This document shows, one piece after another, positions 33,210 to 43,405 of a stretch of DNA of 64,000 bases; position 1 is the stretch's first letter, and every line of letters starts with the position of its first letter. Under the pieces are notes generated by a model, which did not search any database, was not told the origin of the DNA, and saw only the letters and a list, made by a program, of their open reading frames with translations. A program made the translations under genes and the position numbers. Origin of the DNA: Kamptonema formosum PCC 6407 (GTDB lineage: Bacteria; Cyanobacteriota; Cyanobacteriia; Cyanobacteriales; Microcoleaceae); assembly GCF_000332155.1 (NCBI RefSeq), contig NZ_KB235903.1:1760100-1824099 (forward strand), read 5' to 3'.

Positions 33210-34424
33210 ATGACATCCACCACAACGATCGCCACCCCCCTAAGCTGGACAGAATTAGAAGCCCTCACAGACTTTCAAATCGATCGCATCAACGGGCCAA
33301 CTAACGCTCAATCCCGCCTGCGCCTGTTCGGACAAACCGAAGCCGATGTCCGAGTCACCCTCTACCGCGACAACCACGCCTGGTGTCCCTATTGCCAAAA
33401 AATCTGGTTGTGGTTGGAAGAAAAACAAATTCCCTATCGTATTGACAAAGTTACCATGTTCTGCTATGGGGAAAAAGAAAGTTGGTACAAGCGCAAAGTG
33501 CCGTCGGGAATGCTACCCGCGATCGAACTAGACGGCCGCATCATCACCGAAAGCGACGACATCTTAATCGCCCTCGAAAGAATCTATGGCCCCTTGGGTT
33601 TGGGCATGGAAAACCCCGCAGTCATTTCCCTGCGGCGGTTAGAGCGACTGCTGTTTAGAGCTTGGTGCTCTTGGCTGTGCTACCCCGCCAGTTCAGCTAG
33701 AGTAGAACAGCACAACCGCAACCAATTTATTAATATCGTCGCCCAAGTGGAAGCAGCCCTGGCTAGCACTCCTGGGCCTTATTTTCTGGAAGAATTTGGG
33801 ACTGCCGATGTCATCTTTACGCCCTACGTCGAACGCATGAATGCCAGTCTTTACTACTACAAAGGCTACTCCATGCGCGAAGAAAACCCCCGCTTTGCTG
33901 ACTGGTTTGCAGCGATGGAAAGCCGCCCCACCTATCGCGGCACTCAAAGCGACTTCCACACCCACGTCCACGATTTACCCCCTCAAATGGGCGGCTGTTA
34001 TGAAAACGGCGAACCGCAAATGTTGCTCAACAAAGCCCGCGTCGATAATGGGCCTTGGGCTGGACTCCCGGATGCGATGTACCCAGAACAGGAAACCGCC
34101 CGCGCTGAAGCACTCCATCGCGTCATTAAGCACCGCCGCAACATCATTCGCGTCAACCCTGCTGACGACAATTTATTCGATCAAGCTTTGCGCTGTGCTT
34201 TAACCTTGATGATGACAGGCGAAGTTTGTAAGCCGCCGGCTGGTTCAGATGCGGCTTTGCGCTATTTGCGCGATCGCGTGAATGTACCCCGCGATATGTC
34301 GATTTACGCCGCCAAGCGATTGCGGGAAGCCTTGGAGGAAACGGCGGCTTTGGTGGGTGATGGTCAAGGTACTCCGATTTTGCTCAAGCATCGGCGAGAT
34401 CAAGATCCGGCTAATTTTGCATAG
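33210..34424 (+). CDS. Glutathione S-transferase family protein
   Basis: A 404-residue protein. After a ~45-residue N-terminal extension it has a thioredoxin-fold GST N-domain with a glutaredoxin-like C59-P-Y-C62 motif ([16 protein letters not shown]), the [10 protein letters not shown] cis-Pro segment and E-S-D-D-I binding the gamma-Glu of glutathione, then an all-helical C-domain ([11 protein letters not shown]). The last ~130 residues are an extra helical domain. The active-site Cys pair suggests thiol-disulphide or omega-class chemistry. It stands alone after the CRISPR array. Confidence 0.85.
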   Translation: MTSTTTIATPLSWTELEALTDFQIDRINGPTNAQSRLRLFGQTEADVRVTLYRDNHAWCPYCQKIWLWLEEKQIPYRIDKVTMFCYGEKESWYKRKVPSGMLPAIELDGRIITESDDILIALERIYGPLGLGMENPAVISLRRLERLLFRAWCSWLCYPASSARVEQHNRNQFINIVAQVEAALASTPGPYFLEEFGTADVIFTPYVERMNASLYYYKGYSMREENPRFADWFAAMESRPTYRGTQSDFHTHVHDLPPQMGGCYENGEPQMLLNKARVDNGPWAGLPDAMYPEQETARAEALHRVIKHRRNIIRVNPADDNLFDQALRCALTLMMTGEVCKPPAGSDAALRYLRDRVNVPRDMSIYAAKRLREALEETAALVGDGQGTPILLKHRRDQDPANFA

Positions 34425-34555
34425 GATTCTAGGCCGATGGAATCAGACGGAATCGGCATTGCACAGGCTCTAGTTCGGGCTTGCTGAATAAGTTATGGCT
34501 TCAGCTTTACTAGGACTTATAAAATAGTAATAAGTCAGTAATTTCTCAACCAATC

Positions 34556-34696
34556 AGGACTTACGCACCCAACCAAAGAAACCGGGTTTTTTACGAAAAT
34601 ACTTCATTGTGACTTCTACTTTCTACATAAGAGCCTCCTGCCTCCTGCCTTCTGCCTTCTGCGTGACCCACAGACGATCTCAAAAACCCGGTTTCT
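34556..34696. repeat. Inverted-repeat element, family 1 (copy C, with insert)
   Basis: AGGACTTACGCACCCAACC and AAAGAAACCGGGTTTTTT at the left, AAAAACCCGGTTTCT at the right. The centre is longer than in other copies and carries CTCCTGCCTCCTGCCTTCTGC-like pyrimidine repeats split over several units, seemingly a second repeat inserted into the first. It fills most of the 331-base gap before the lipid kinase gene. Confidence 0.75.
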
Positions 34697-34755
34697 AGAG
34701 CCATGAGCGGGGGACAGGGGATTTAGTTATTTAATCAACTTAAAATTAAGTAAAA

Positions 34756-35733
34756 ATGAGTGAAAAACGTTCGGCTTGCCTAATCTTTAATCCCGTTGCT
34801 GGTAAAAGTGACCCCGATCAAGATTTGGCGAAAATTCGAGAACTTTTAGACCCTGTGATTGACTTAGAAATTTGGATGACTACTCCTGAAATCAGCGCGG
34901 CTCAACTTGCCAAGGAAGCTATTTCTAGAGGTGCAGAAACTATTATTGCTTCTGGGGGTGACGGTACTTTATCAGCAGTAGCAGCGGCGGTAGTAGGAAG
35001 TAATATCCCTTTAGGAATTATTTCGCGAGGAACTGCGAATGCTTTTGCTAATGCTTTAGAAATTCCTACTACCATAGAATCAGCCTGCGGAGTGATTTTA
35101 GGAGGGCTAACAAGGGTGGTGGATGCGGCAATGTGCAATGGTAAAGAACCAATGGTTTTGTTAGCAGGAGTTGGCTTTGAGGCGGAAACTGTAGAACAGG
35201 CGGATCGAGAGTCAAAAAATCGCTGGGGAATGTTGGCTTACATTCTGTCGGGAATTAAACAGTTGAACAATATGGAGAGTTTTGAGACGACAATTGAAAC
35301 TGAAGATAAGATTATTAATGTTACTGCTGCTGCCGTAACGGTTGCCAATGCAGCACCGGCTACTTCTATTTTAGCTCAAGGGCCGGCGGGAATTATTGTT
35401 GATGATGGTTTACTCGATATTACAGTGGTAGCACCTGCGAATGCCGCAGGTGCGATCGCAGCTTCTTACCACTTATTACAAACAGCTTTGAGGGGGAGTG
35501 CTGTTGAACGAGATGACATTGGTTATTTGCGAGCAAAACAGGTTAAAATTACTACCGATCCGCCTCAAAAAGTTGTCTTAGATGGGGAAATTATTGGTAA
35601 TACTCCGCTGTCAATTGAGTGCGTGCCAGGAGGATTAACGATTATTGTACCCTTAGCTGAAAATATCCCAGAGACGGAAAAGCTTTCTGGTTTGCCGAAT
35701 CTGACGATTGAATTAAAGTCTCCAGAGGAATAG
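34756..35733 (+). CDS. YegS/DagK-like lipid (diacylglycerol) kinase
   Basis: A 325-residue protein with the lipid kinase catalytic fold: A-C-L-I-F-N-P-V-A-G-K near the start (nucleotide binding), S-G-G-D-G-T (66-71) and R-G-T-A-N-A-F-A-N-A-L, then a beta-rich C-domain ending K-V-V-L-D-G-E. It would phosphorylate diacylglycerol or a related lipid at the inner membrane face. Length is usual. It lies alone; the next gene is convergent. Confidence 0.85.
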   Translation: MSEKRSACLIFNPVAGKSDPDQDLAKIRELLDPVIDLEIWMTTPEISAAQLAKEAISRGAETIIASGGDGTLSAVAAAVVGSNIPLGIISRGTANAFANALEIPTTIESACGVILGGLTRVVDAAMCNGKEPMVLLAGVGFEAETVEQADRESKNRWGMLAYILSGIKQLNNMESFETTIETEDKIINVTAAAVTVANAAPATSILAQGPAGIIVDDGLLDITVVAPANAAGAIAASYHLLQTALRGSAVERDDIGYLRAKQVKITTDPPQKVVLDGEIIGNTPLSIECVPGGLTIIVPLAENIPETEKLSGLPNLTIELKSPEE

Positions 35734-35840
35734 TAAATCGAAGGAAGAAGGATTTAGTTATCTAGGAGAGAAGGAAGAATGTTTACACAGTCAGCTTTTT
35801 AGCCATCCTTATCTTATGTTTAATTAGGTGGAGCTACTTA

Positions 35841-35887
35841 ATAAACAAAAAAATAAACGCAGACAGATCGCTAAATCTATCTGCGTT
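35841..35887 (-). terminator. Rho-independent terminator of rnj
   Basis: Arms AACGCAGACAGAT (35856-35868) and ATCTATCTGCGTT (35875-35887) pair at 12 of 13 positions, and on the minus strand the hairpin is followed by a T-rich run (A-rich at 35843-35855 on +). It lies just after the RNase J stop, as expected for an intrinsic terminator. Confidence 0.8.
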
Positions 35888-35906
35888 CATCTCCCCTTAA
35901 AACCTG

Positions 35907-37769
35907 TTAAGAAGCAACTCTCGTAACAGTCCGAGGCCGTCGCCGACCAGTAAGCTTAACTTCCGGTTCTTCCTGAGTAACTTTAGGTTTCTCCGCCGCC
36001 CCCACATCTTCTGGATTTTGCATCAAAAATACCAGCAAGGGATTACTCTGAATTTCCCGACGTAGCAGCCTGTGAATCGCTCGTTCTAATTGCGTCTGCA
36101 CTCCCACCCAGTCAACCTCAACTTTTGACCCGACAGGTTTAGCAAATTCTGACCAGCGATCGCTCAACACAGTTTCAATCGTCTGCGTAATCAACCGTTG
36201 TAACAGCGATCGCTCCACATTTGTGACTACACCCTTCAAATGAATTTCAGGCTTAACGATCAATTTGCCTTCCCAACCTAAAGCAGCCGCCACTGTTACA
36301 ATGCCATCTTCAGCCAATTGCTGACGTTCCTTAAGCACGTTTTCCTTAACGACCCCCGCACGGGAACCATCGACTAACTCAATCCCTGACGCTACTTTAC
36401 CGCCAACGGAGATGGAATTTTGATTCAACTCCACGACATCGCCATTGTCGATAATCACCATATTTTCTGCCGGGATACCCATACTCTGGGCCGTCTTCGA
36501 GTGCTGGATCAGCATCCGGTGCTCGCCATGAACCGGCAAAAAGAACTTGGGTTTTGTCATCGCAATCATCAGCTTTTGGTCTTCCTGACAGCCGTGCCCA
36601 GAAACGTGAATGCCTTTATCGCGACCATAAATTACATTTGCACCCAGCATCATCAACCTGTCGATCGTATTCACCACTGCGATCGTATTCCCTGGAATCG
36701 GATTAGCTGAGAACACTACTGTATCGCCTTTTTTAATCCTAATCTCTTGATGTTCGCAGTTAGAAATCCGCGTCATTGCCGACATCGGTTCTCCCTGGGA
36801 ACCCGTAGTTAAAATTATTAACTTTTCATCAGGCATATTACGGACTGCCTTTAAGGGTTGGAAGATGCTATCTTCGCACTTAATGTATCCTAAATTGCGA
36901 GCATGGGCAATGACATTTAACATCGAACGCCCCACCACTGCCACATAACGATTATGCTTTTTAGCTAATTCTAAAACTATTTGCAGTCGGTGTACAGATG
37001 AAGCAAATGTTGTCACCAAGATCCTACCAGGAGCCTGAGCAAAAACTCTGTCGAGGTTAGGATAAACAGACCTTTCTGAAGGCGTAAATCCAGGTATTTC
37101 GGAGTTAGTTGAATCGCTAATTAAGCAGAGGACACCTTTCTCGCCGTACTCTGCCAGCTTTTGGAAGTCGAAAAACTCGCCATCTACTGGGGTGTGGTCG
37201 ATCTTAAAATCTCCTGTGTGAATTAAAACTCCCACTGGGGTATGAATTGCCACTGTAAAGCTGTCGGCCATTGAGTGGGTGTTGCGAATATATTCAACTA
37301 AGAAATGTTTGCCAATTCGCACTATATCGCGAGGTCTAACTGTTCTTAATTCCGTCCGGTTGGAAACTCCCGCTTCTTCCAGTTTGCCAGATAGTAATGC
37401 CATCGCTAAGCGAGGGCCGTAAATTACTGGAATTTCAAATTGTTTGAGGTGATAAGGAATGCCGCCGATATGATCTTCGTGACCGTGAGTGACGATCATA
37501 CCCTTGATTTTTTCCTTATTTTCTCGCAGATAAGTCATGTCTGGGAGAACAATATTTACGCCGTGCATTCCGTCACTGGGAAAAGCTAATCCTGCATCTA
37601 GGAGGATAATTTCATCTTCGTACTCGAAAACACAGGTATTCTTGCCGATCTCATGGAGTCCGCCCAGGGGGATAATTTTGAGAGTGGGTTCGCTTGAGTT
37701 TTTGGTCATCCGCATCATTGAATCTTTCAACATTGCATCTTTCGTAATCGGTAATCTGGGATTAATCAT
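35907..37769 (-). CDS. rnj: Ribonuclease J
   Basis: A 620-residue metallo-beta-lactamase/beta-CASP RNase with 5'-3' exo- and endonuclease activity, central to RNA turnover in cyanobacteria. The metal motif H95-G-H-E-D-H100 is clear, followed by beta-CASP motifs (S-D-S-T-N, F-A-S-S-V-H-R, V-S-G-H-G) and the K-F-F-L-P-V-H-G-E-H-R loop. The C-terminal ~50 residues are charged. The first 12 residues derive from repeat-like ATTACCAATTA DNA, so translation may truly begin at Met13 or Met21. It is in the order asd-dapA-rnj, conserved in cyanobacteria (Synechocystis slr0549-0551 by memory). Confidence 0.93.
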   Translation of the reverse strand: MINPRLPITKDAMLKDSMMRMTKNSSEPTLKIIPLGGLHEIGKNTCVFEYEDEIILLDAGLAFPSDGMHGVNIVLPDMTYLRENKEKIKGMIVTHGHEDHIGGIPYHLKQFEIPVIYGPRLAMALLSGKLEEAGVSNRTELRTVRPRDIVRIGKHFLVEYIRNTHSMADSFTVAIHTPVGVLIHTGDFKIDHTPVDGEFFDFQKLAEYGEKGVLCLISDSTNSEIPGFTPSERSVYPNLDRVFAQAPGRILVTTFASSVHRLQIVLELAKKHNRYVAVVGRSMLNVIAHARNLGYIKCEDSIFQPLKAVRNMPDEKLIILTTGSQGEPMSAMTRISNCEHQEIRIKKGDTVVFSANPIPGNTIAVVNTIDRLMMLGANVIYGRDKGIHVSGHGCQEDQKLMIAMTKPKFFLPVHGEHRMLIQHSKTAQSMGIPAENMVIIDNGDVVELNQNSISVGGKVASGIELVDGSRAGVVKENVLKERQQLAEDGIVTVAAALGWEGKLIVKPEIHLKGVVTNVERSLLQRLITQTIETVLSDRWSEFAKPVGSKVEVDWVGVQTQLERAIHRLLRREIQSNPLLVFLMQNPEDVGAAEKPKVTQEEPEVKLTGRRRPRTVTRVAS

Positions 37770-37770
37770 T

Positions 37771-37900
37771 GGTAATTAGTAATTGGTAATTGGTCATTGT
37801 AGTTGGTCATTGGTCATTTGTAACAGTTAATTATTAATTGTTAACTGTTAGCCATTAGCTATTAGCTATTAGCCATTAGCTATTAACCATTAACTATTTT
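37771..37900. repeat. Heptamer repeats between rnj and dapA
   Basis: TTGGTAA / TTGGTCA units, then TTAACTG and CTATTAG / CCATTAG units. Several different 7-base families are joined here end to end. Confidence 0.7.
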
Positions 37901-37940
37901 ATTCAGTTGTCTGAAAACTCGTTTTTGCCCCTGTAACTGG

Positions 37941-38834
37941 CTAAAGCATACCTAGCTTGCTAAGCTCATCTTTTAACTTTTTAACTATCTCCTCTGACGC
38001 TTCACACAGCGGCAGTCTGGGGGCTCCAACATTCCAGCCTTGGAGTTCCAAAAGTGCCTTAACAGGAATGGGATTTGTGGTAAGAAAAAGAGCTTTAAAC
38101 AGGTCGAAAAGTTGCAGATGAATCTGGGTAGCGACTTGGACTTGACCAGCTTCAAAAGCTTGTATCATCTGTTGGAGTTGCTCTCCTACTATGTGGCTTG
38201 CCACGCTAACTACGCCGGTAGCCCCAACTGCCAACATCGGCAACGTTAGGGAGTCATCCCCAGAGTAAATCTGAAATTCAGGGGGCGTGATGCGTCGAAT
38301 TTGACTTGCTTGATCTAAGTTGCCACTGGCTTCTTTGACAGCTACAATATTCGGAATTTCTGCCAACCTAGCGACGGTCTCTGGTAGCAGATTTACACTA
38401 CTGCGTCCAGGTACATTATACACCATTATAGGCAATTCTGGAACAGAAGAAGCGATCGCTTTAAAGTGTCTATACAAACCTTCCTGCGGCGGCTTGTTAT
38501 AATAGGGAACTACTTGTAATGATCCATCTAGTCCTAGTTTAGCAGCTTTTTGCGTCGCTGCGATCGCCTCGCTAGTAGAATTCGATCCCGTCCCTGCAAT
38601 TACCTTCGCTTTTCCGGCTACAGCCTTTTGCACGACTTGAAATAAATTATATTCTTCTTCCCACGTAAGAGCGGGAGATTCCCCTGTGGTTCCGCAGACT
38701 ACTATTCCATCACTGCCGCGATCGGCTAAATGCACTGCTAACTGTTCTGCTACTGCATAATTCACGCTACCGTCTTCCTTAAACGGTGTAATCATTGCAG
38801 TCAGAACCCTTCCAAAATTTACCACACTCTTCAT
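37941..38834 (-). CDS. dapA: 4-hydroxy-tetrahydrodipicolinate synthase
   Basis: A 297-residue TIM-barrel enzyme that condenses pyruvate with aspartate semialdehyde in lysine and diaminopimelate synthesis. The Schiff-base Lys is K167 in A-V-K-E-A-S-G, the catalytic Tyr Y139 in V-Y-N-V-P-G-R, and G-T-T-G-E-S (48-53) binds pyruvate. Length is standard. It follows asd, whose product is its substrate, so the two are a functional pair, probably co-transcribed with rnj. Confidence 0.95.
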   Translation of the reverse strand: MKSVVNFGRVLTAMITPFKEDGSVNYAVAEQLAVHLADRGSDGIVVCGTTGESPALTWEEEYNLFQVVQKAVAGKAKVIAGTGSNSTSEAIAATQKAAKLGLDGSLQVVPYYNKPPQEGLYRHFKAIASSVPELPIMVYNVPGRSSVNLLPETVARLAEIPNIVAVKEASGNLDQASQIRRITPPEFQIYSGDDSLTLPMLAVGATGVVSVASHIVGEQLQQMIQAFEAGQVQVATQIHLQLFDLFKALFLTTNPIPVKALLELQGWNVGAPRLPLCEASEEIVKKLKDELSKLGML

Positions 38835-38837
38835 AAT

Positions 38838-38958
38838 TGTTAGTTGTTAGTTGTTAGTTGTTAGTTGTTAATTATTCATCATCTATTGTTCCTTGTTAGC
38901 TGTCTATTGTTCCTAGTTCCTTGTTTTACACTAACAACCAACCACTAACCACTAACCA
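38838..38958. repeat. Heptamer repeats between dapA and asd
   Basis: TTGTTAG units, TTCCTTG units and CTAACCA / CTAACAA units. The last extend into the 3' end of asd. Confidence 0.7.
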
Positions 38959-39955
38959 CTAACAATTCCGCAATTTGCACAGCGTTCAATGCCGCCCCTT
39001 TGCGAATTTGATCGCCGCTAAGCCAGAGTTCCAGAGCACAGGGATGAGAAATATCTTGGCGAATCCTGCCTACTAATACCTCGTCCTTACCACTAGCTTC
39101 CACAGGCATCGGGAAATAATTAGCTTCCCAATCTTCTACCAGCTTAATTCCGGGAGACTGACTCAAAATCTGCTTAGCTAATTTCGGACTAAAAGGCTTC
39201 GCAAACTCTAGATTAATCGCTTCCGAATGCGCCCGGAGTACGGGAACCCGAATGCAAGTTGCCGTAATTCTAATATCCTGGGTTCCGAAAATTTTGCGGG
39301 TTTCGTTTACCATTTTCATTTCTTCCTCACAATATCCTAAATCGTTGATTTTCGTATTGTGGGGAAACAAATTAAAGGCCAAAGGATAGGGGAAAATCTC
39401 AGTTTTGGGTGTTTCACCCTGCAAAATCGCCCTAGCTTGGGTCTTCACCTCTTCCATTGCTCTAGCGCCGGCACCACTGGCAGACTGGTAAGTGGCAGCA
39501 ACTATCCGCTCTACTGGTTGAACTTGGTGCAACGGCCAAACGGCAACGGCCATTAAAATTGTCGTGCAATTGGGATTAGCGATTATACCTTGGTGAGTTG
39601 CCGCCGCCTCTGGATTCACCTCTGGCACAACTAGGGGAACAGTTGGTTCCATCCGAAAAGCGCTGGAATTGTCAATGACTACTGCACCAGCATCCACAGC
39701 TTTCGGGGCCCAAAGTTTAGAGATAGAGCCTCCCGCTGAAGCGAGGACTAAATCGACATTATCAAAAGAGCGATCGCCTACAGCCTCTACAGGTAACTTT
39801 TCGCCAGCAAAGGAGAGAGTTGTACCAGCGGAACGTGCAGAAGCCAACAGCTTCAAGTCAGCAAGGGGAAAGTCTCGGCTTTCCAATAACTCCAGCAACT
39901 CTGCGCCGACTGCGCCAGTTGCTCCTAGAATAGCAACTCGATAGGATTGGGGCAA
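38945..39955 (-). CDS. asd: Aspartate-semialdehyde dehydrogenase
   Basis: A 336-residue NADP-dependent enzyme forming aspartate semialdehyde for lysine, threonine and methionine synthesis. G-A-T-G-A-V-G (11-17) binds NADP, C130 in N-P-N-C-T-T is the nucleophile, and the later R-V-P-V-L-R-A-H-S contains the catalytic His. The last codons lie in heptamer repeat DNA (CTAACCA). First gene of the asd-dapA-rnj block, divergent from tig. Confidence 0.95.
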   Translation of the reverse strand: MPQSYRVAILGATGAVGAELLELLESRDFPLADLKLLASARSAGTTLSFAGEKLPVEAVGDRSFDNVDLVLASAGGSISKLWAPKAVDAGAVVIDNSSAFRMEPTVPLVVPEVNPEAAATHQGIIANPNCTTILMAVAVWPLHQVQPVERIVAATYQSASGAGARAMEEVKTQARAILQGETPKTEIFPYPLAFNLFPHNTKINDLGYCEEEMKMVNETRKIFGTQDIRITATCIRVPVLRAHSEAINLEFAKPFSPKLAKQILSQSPGIKLVEDWEANYFPMPVEASGKDEVLVGRIRQDISHPCALELWLSGDQIRKGAALNAVQIAELLVVSG

Positions 39956-40395
39956 ATTAATTTCCTCCGATGGTTTGGGCTTAAAAGGTCGAAATCTGAA
40001 ATTAAAATAACGATTTTACTCAAGGTAAAGCGATTGAATGTTAGGGGAGTGCAGGATCAGTTACCATAACTTAGTGTAGTTAACCGGAGTTGGAGCAGCG
40101 ATCGCTAAATGGCTACGTCCAGATTATATCTATCGCTAGTGTAGCAGGCAACGATCTCTCTGCTTTGAGTTGGAGGCGATCGCAAAATCGCACTACTCCA
40201 TGAGAGCGTATCTAACGAGAGCAGTATGGCAGTCATATCGCCAGTGAGAAAGTTGAAAAGTATGAGGAATCAGACTTTTAACCTTCTGCCTTCTGCCTTC
40301 ATGCCTTCCTGCTCTAGGGCTATTGTCCCCTCCGCACCCACCGCATTTGCGCGAAAATTCTTCAAGCGTATTGTTTTAAGTACCATAAAAAGCCG
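39956..40395. promoter_or_regulatory. Divergent promoter region of asd and tig
   Basis: A 440-base gap between divergent genes that must hold both promoters. No unambiguous -10/-35 boxes were assigned. It contains two HIP1 sites and a short CTTCTGCCTTC pyrimidine run near 40280. Confidence 0.45.
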
Positions 40396-41823
40396 ATGAA
40401 AGTAACCCAGGAAAAGCTTCCAGCCAGCCAAATTGGTCTGGAAATCGAAATTACACCCGAAAAGTCAAAACAAGTCTACGAACAGGTAGTACAGCAATTT
40501 TCACGCTCCCTCAACATTCCTGGGTTCCGCAGAGGCAAAGTCCCCCGGCATATTTTGTTGCAGCGGTTGGGCCAGACTCGCCTGAAAGCTACAGCTTTGG
40601 AAGATTTGATTAATGAATCCCTCCAGAAAGCAATAGAGCAAGAAAATATTGAGGCGATCGGTAATTTTGAACTCCGATCCGAATTTGAGCAGTTGCTCAA
40701 CCAGTTTGAACCCGGACAGCCGCTGACATTTTTAGCTGCGGTTGATGTAGAGCCGGAAGCTAAACTGGGAGAGTATACTGGTTTGCAGCTAAAAGCAGAA
40801 GATGTCAATTACGATGCAGAGCAAGTCAATCGGGTGTTAGAACAGTACCGAGCCGAAAAAGCTACTTTAATTCCCGCAGAAGGTCGAGCGGCTCAGTTGG
40901 GAGATATGGCATTATTGGATTTTCAAGGTAGATTTGCCATTGCACCTGAAGGCGAAGAACCCCAAGAAATCCCCGGCGGTAAAGCCGAAGACTTTCAAGT
41001 TGAACTACAGGAAAACCAATTTATCCCTGGCTTCATCGCTGGAATTATTGGCATGAACCCTGGAGAAACCAAAGAAATAGCCGTAGATTTCCCCGCAGAG
41101 TACGGCAATCAAGAGTTAGCTGGCCAGTCGGCGGTATTTACCATTACCCTCAAAGAGCTCAAAGAAAAAGAGTTGCCAGAGTTAGACGATGACTTCGCTC
41201 AAGAAATCAGCGAGTTTGAAACCCTAGCAGAATTGCGCGAATCTTTGGAAAAACGCTTTCAAGAAGAGCACCAGAGCAAAATTACTGCCAATAAGGAAGG
41301 AGCTCTGCTCAAAGCTTTGGAAGAGACAGTAGAAGTGGAAATCCCAGAAACAATGATTAGCCGCGAAGTTGAGTATTTGATGACTCAGCAGGCAATGCAA
41401 TTAAGCAATTACGGGATTGACATCACGCAGTTCTTTACTAAGGAAAATATACCAGGGATTCGGGAGCGATCGCGCCCCCAAGCGATCGAGCGGATCAAAC
41501 AGTCTCTCGCTTTAGTACAAGTTGCCAAACAGGAATCCATCTCCGTTGAGGAAGCAGAAATTCTCAAAGAAGAGAGAAAAGTAATGTCTCAACTTAAGGA
41601 TAAAGATGTAGATCCAGACCGATTGCGGGAAGTCGTCGAAGCTGATTTGCTTAAAACCAAAACTCTCAAATGGTTGGAAGAACACAGCACAATTGAACTC
41701 GTTCCTGAAGGCAGTTTAACTCCTATTGAGGATGAGGATGAGGATGAGGAAGATGATGTGGAAACAAGCGCTAGTGATGCCACTGTGAGTGTGGAAGCTG
41801 AATCTGTAGTTGAGGAAGGTTAA
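40396..41823 (+). CDS. tig: Trigger factor
   Basis: A 475-residue ribosome-bound chaperone and peptidyl-prolyl isomerase. The ribosome-binding signature G-F-R-R-G-K-V-P is at residues ~44-51, the FKBP-type PPIase domain covers about 165-255 (D-F-x-G-R-F, F-I-P-G-F), and the helical C-domain follows. The C-terminal ~30 residues are strongly acidic (E-D-E-D-E-D-E-E-D-D). In many cyanobacteria tig is followed by clpP and clpX (Synechocystis sll0533-0535 by memory); here those genes are absent and an opposed TPR gene follows. Confidence 0.95.
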   Translation: MKVTQEKLPASQIGLEIEITPEKSKQVYEQVVQQFSRSLNIPGFRRGKVPRHILLQRLGQTRLKATALEDLINESLQKAIEQENIEAIGNFELRSEFEQLLNQFEPGQPLTFLAAVDVEPEAKLGEYTGLQLKAEDVNYDAEQVNRVLEQYRAEKATLIPAEGRAAQLGDMALLDFQGRFAIAPEGEEPQEIPGGKAEDFQVELQENQFIPGFIAGIIGMNPGETKEIAVDFPAEYGNQELAGQSAVFTITLKELKEKELPELDDDFAQEISEFETLAELRESLEKRFQEEHQSKITANKEGALLKALEETVEVEIPETMISREVEYLMTQQAMQLSNYGIDITQFFTKENIPGIRERSRPQAIERIKQSLALVQVAKQESISVEEAEILKEERKVMSQLKDKDVDPDRLREVVEADLLKTKTLKWLEEHSTIELVPEGSLTPIEDEDEDEEDDVETSASDATVSVEAESVVEEG

Positions 41824-42169
41824 TTAGGGTTTGCTGAATAATCGATCGCAAACCAATAACAGGAGCGATCGATATATTCAAGCTTAGTTAAATAAGTAGC
41901 TCCATCTAATTAAACCGAAACGGCAAGGGCAGCATACTGTCCTCGCCCAGCCCTAGTTTCCAGACCAGATGCGATCGCTTCAGCTAAATCGGACTCATAG
42001 GCAAAAATAGCATAAGACTTTTACCAAAAATCTTGATTTAAGCCATTCTGTTAGAAAATAAATGCTCAAATCCTTGCTCGATCTACAGTTGAAAATTTGG
42101 CGCTAATTTTTATTTTTCCAGAGTGAAAAAAGATGGATAAAATTCGAGCAATTATTCAGCAAGCCCTAT
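41824..42169. other. Intergenic region after tig
   Basis: 346 bases between convergent tig and the TPR gene. Short direct similarity GCTGAATAATCGATCG / GATCGATATATTC is seen, but no gene, clear terminator or family repeat. Confidence 0.4.
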
Positions 42170-43192
42170 TTAACCTTCCAGCAGCGAATCAAACCGTTCT
42201 TCAGCGCTGATAGCCTGAAAATCCAACTCACTTAAAGCTAACTGTCGATAAACATCAGGAGCAAATTTTATAGCTTGTTCCAAATTGTCAATTGCCAATT
42301 CCGAATAGCCAAGCCGCGCATAACAACAAGCTTTGTTGTAAAAAGCATCCGCAAAAGTGCTATGAATTTCTAGAGCTTTGCTGTAGCAATCTATTGCGTC
42401 CCAATAATAACCGTTTTCTGCTAAGTTTACAGCTCGGTTGTACCAACTCAAATAATCATTCTCTAGCAAATCAACTTCTGTTTTTGCAGCGTTATTCCTT
42501 TGAGCTAAGCCGCCTAATTTTCCCCAAGCGAGTCCCCGTTCGTACCAAGCCTCGTCATAGTTAGGCTGAAGATCCAAGGCTCGATTAAAATTAATAATTG
42601 CCTTGTGATAATAACCTAGTCCCTTGAGTGCAAGACCTCGGTTATACCAAGCTCTAGCATCATCGGGTTTGAATTCGATCGCTCTCTCAAAACTGTTGAG
42701 CGCCTGTTCGTAGCAGTTGAGGTGCAATAGCGCTTTACCTTGGTTGTACCACGCCCAACTAGCGTCTGGTTGCAATTCTAGAGAGCGCTTAAAGCAGGCG
42801 ATCGCTTTGTCACAGCGCCCTAAATGAATCAGCGTTAGCCCCCGATTATGCCAAATATTCGCGGCGTAGGGATTGAATTCTAGCGCTCTGTCAAAGCTGT
42901 TTAGAGCTTCTTCATGGCGACCTAAATTGCCCAAGGCGATCGCGCGGTTGTGCCAGCCAAAACTCGCGTTCGGTCGAAATCCCAGTGCCCGATCGAAACT
43001 GGTTAGTGCTTCCTGATGTCGCTCCAAATTCCCTAGCGCCATACCCCGCCCGAACCAACATTTGTAGTCGTCTGGCTGTAAATTGAGAGCTCTGTCAAAG
43101 CTGCTAAGGGCTTCATCGTTGTTGTTCGCTTCCAGGTGACGCGATCCGAGATGGTAAAACCACGCTGCTTCCATGTTGTGAATTAGGTTCAT
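42170..43192 (-). CDS. TPR-repeat protein
   Basis: A 340-residue protein made of about eight 34-residue TPRs of the form A-L-x-S-F-D-R-A-L-E-x-x-P-D-x-x-x-x-W-Y-N-R-G-x-A-L-x-x-L-G. It has no signal peptide, so it is cytoplasmic, and probably a binding platform. The rich W-x-N/W-Y-N motif at the start of each repeat makes it look like the Sel1/TPR proteins common in large cyanobacterial genomes. No partner can be named. Confidence 0.8.
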   Translation of the reverse strand: MNLIHNMEAAWFYHLGSRHLEANNNDEALSSFDRALNLQPDDYKCWFGRGMALGNLERHQEALTSFDRALGFRPNASFGWHNRAIALGNLGRHEEALNSFDRALEFNPYAANIWHNRGLTLIHLGRCDKAIACFKRSLELQPDASWAWYNQGKALLHLNCYEQALNSFERAIEFKPDDARAWYNRGLALKGLGYYHKAIINFNRALDLQPNYDEAWYERGLAWGKLGGLAQRNNAAKTEVDLLENDYLSWYNRAVNLAENGYYWDAIDCYSKALEIHSTFADAFYNKACCYARLGYSELAIDNLEQAIKFAPDVYRQLALSELDFQAISAEERFDSLLEG

Positions 43193-43405
43193 AACTTTAA
43201 CATCTATCTTAAGGATGATTCTATCTCCAAATATCTATAAAATTAAACCGTAATTTCACTGAGAAGGGAAGGATTTTCCAAATTAGTCGCTGTAGCTCAG
43301 CATTAAAATTATTTGTAATGCCGCCAGGGCGGCGGTACTGTGAGCGTAAGTCCGATCGAAAATGAACTATGCTAAGGTTGTAAGTCTACGCGCGATCGCC
43401 ATTTA

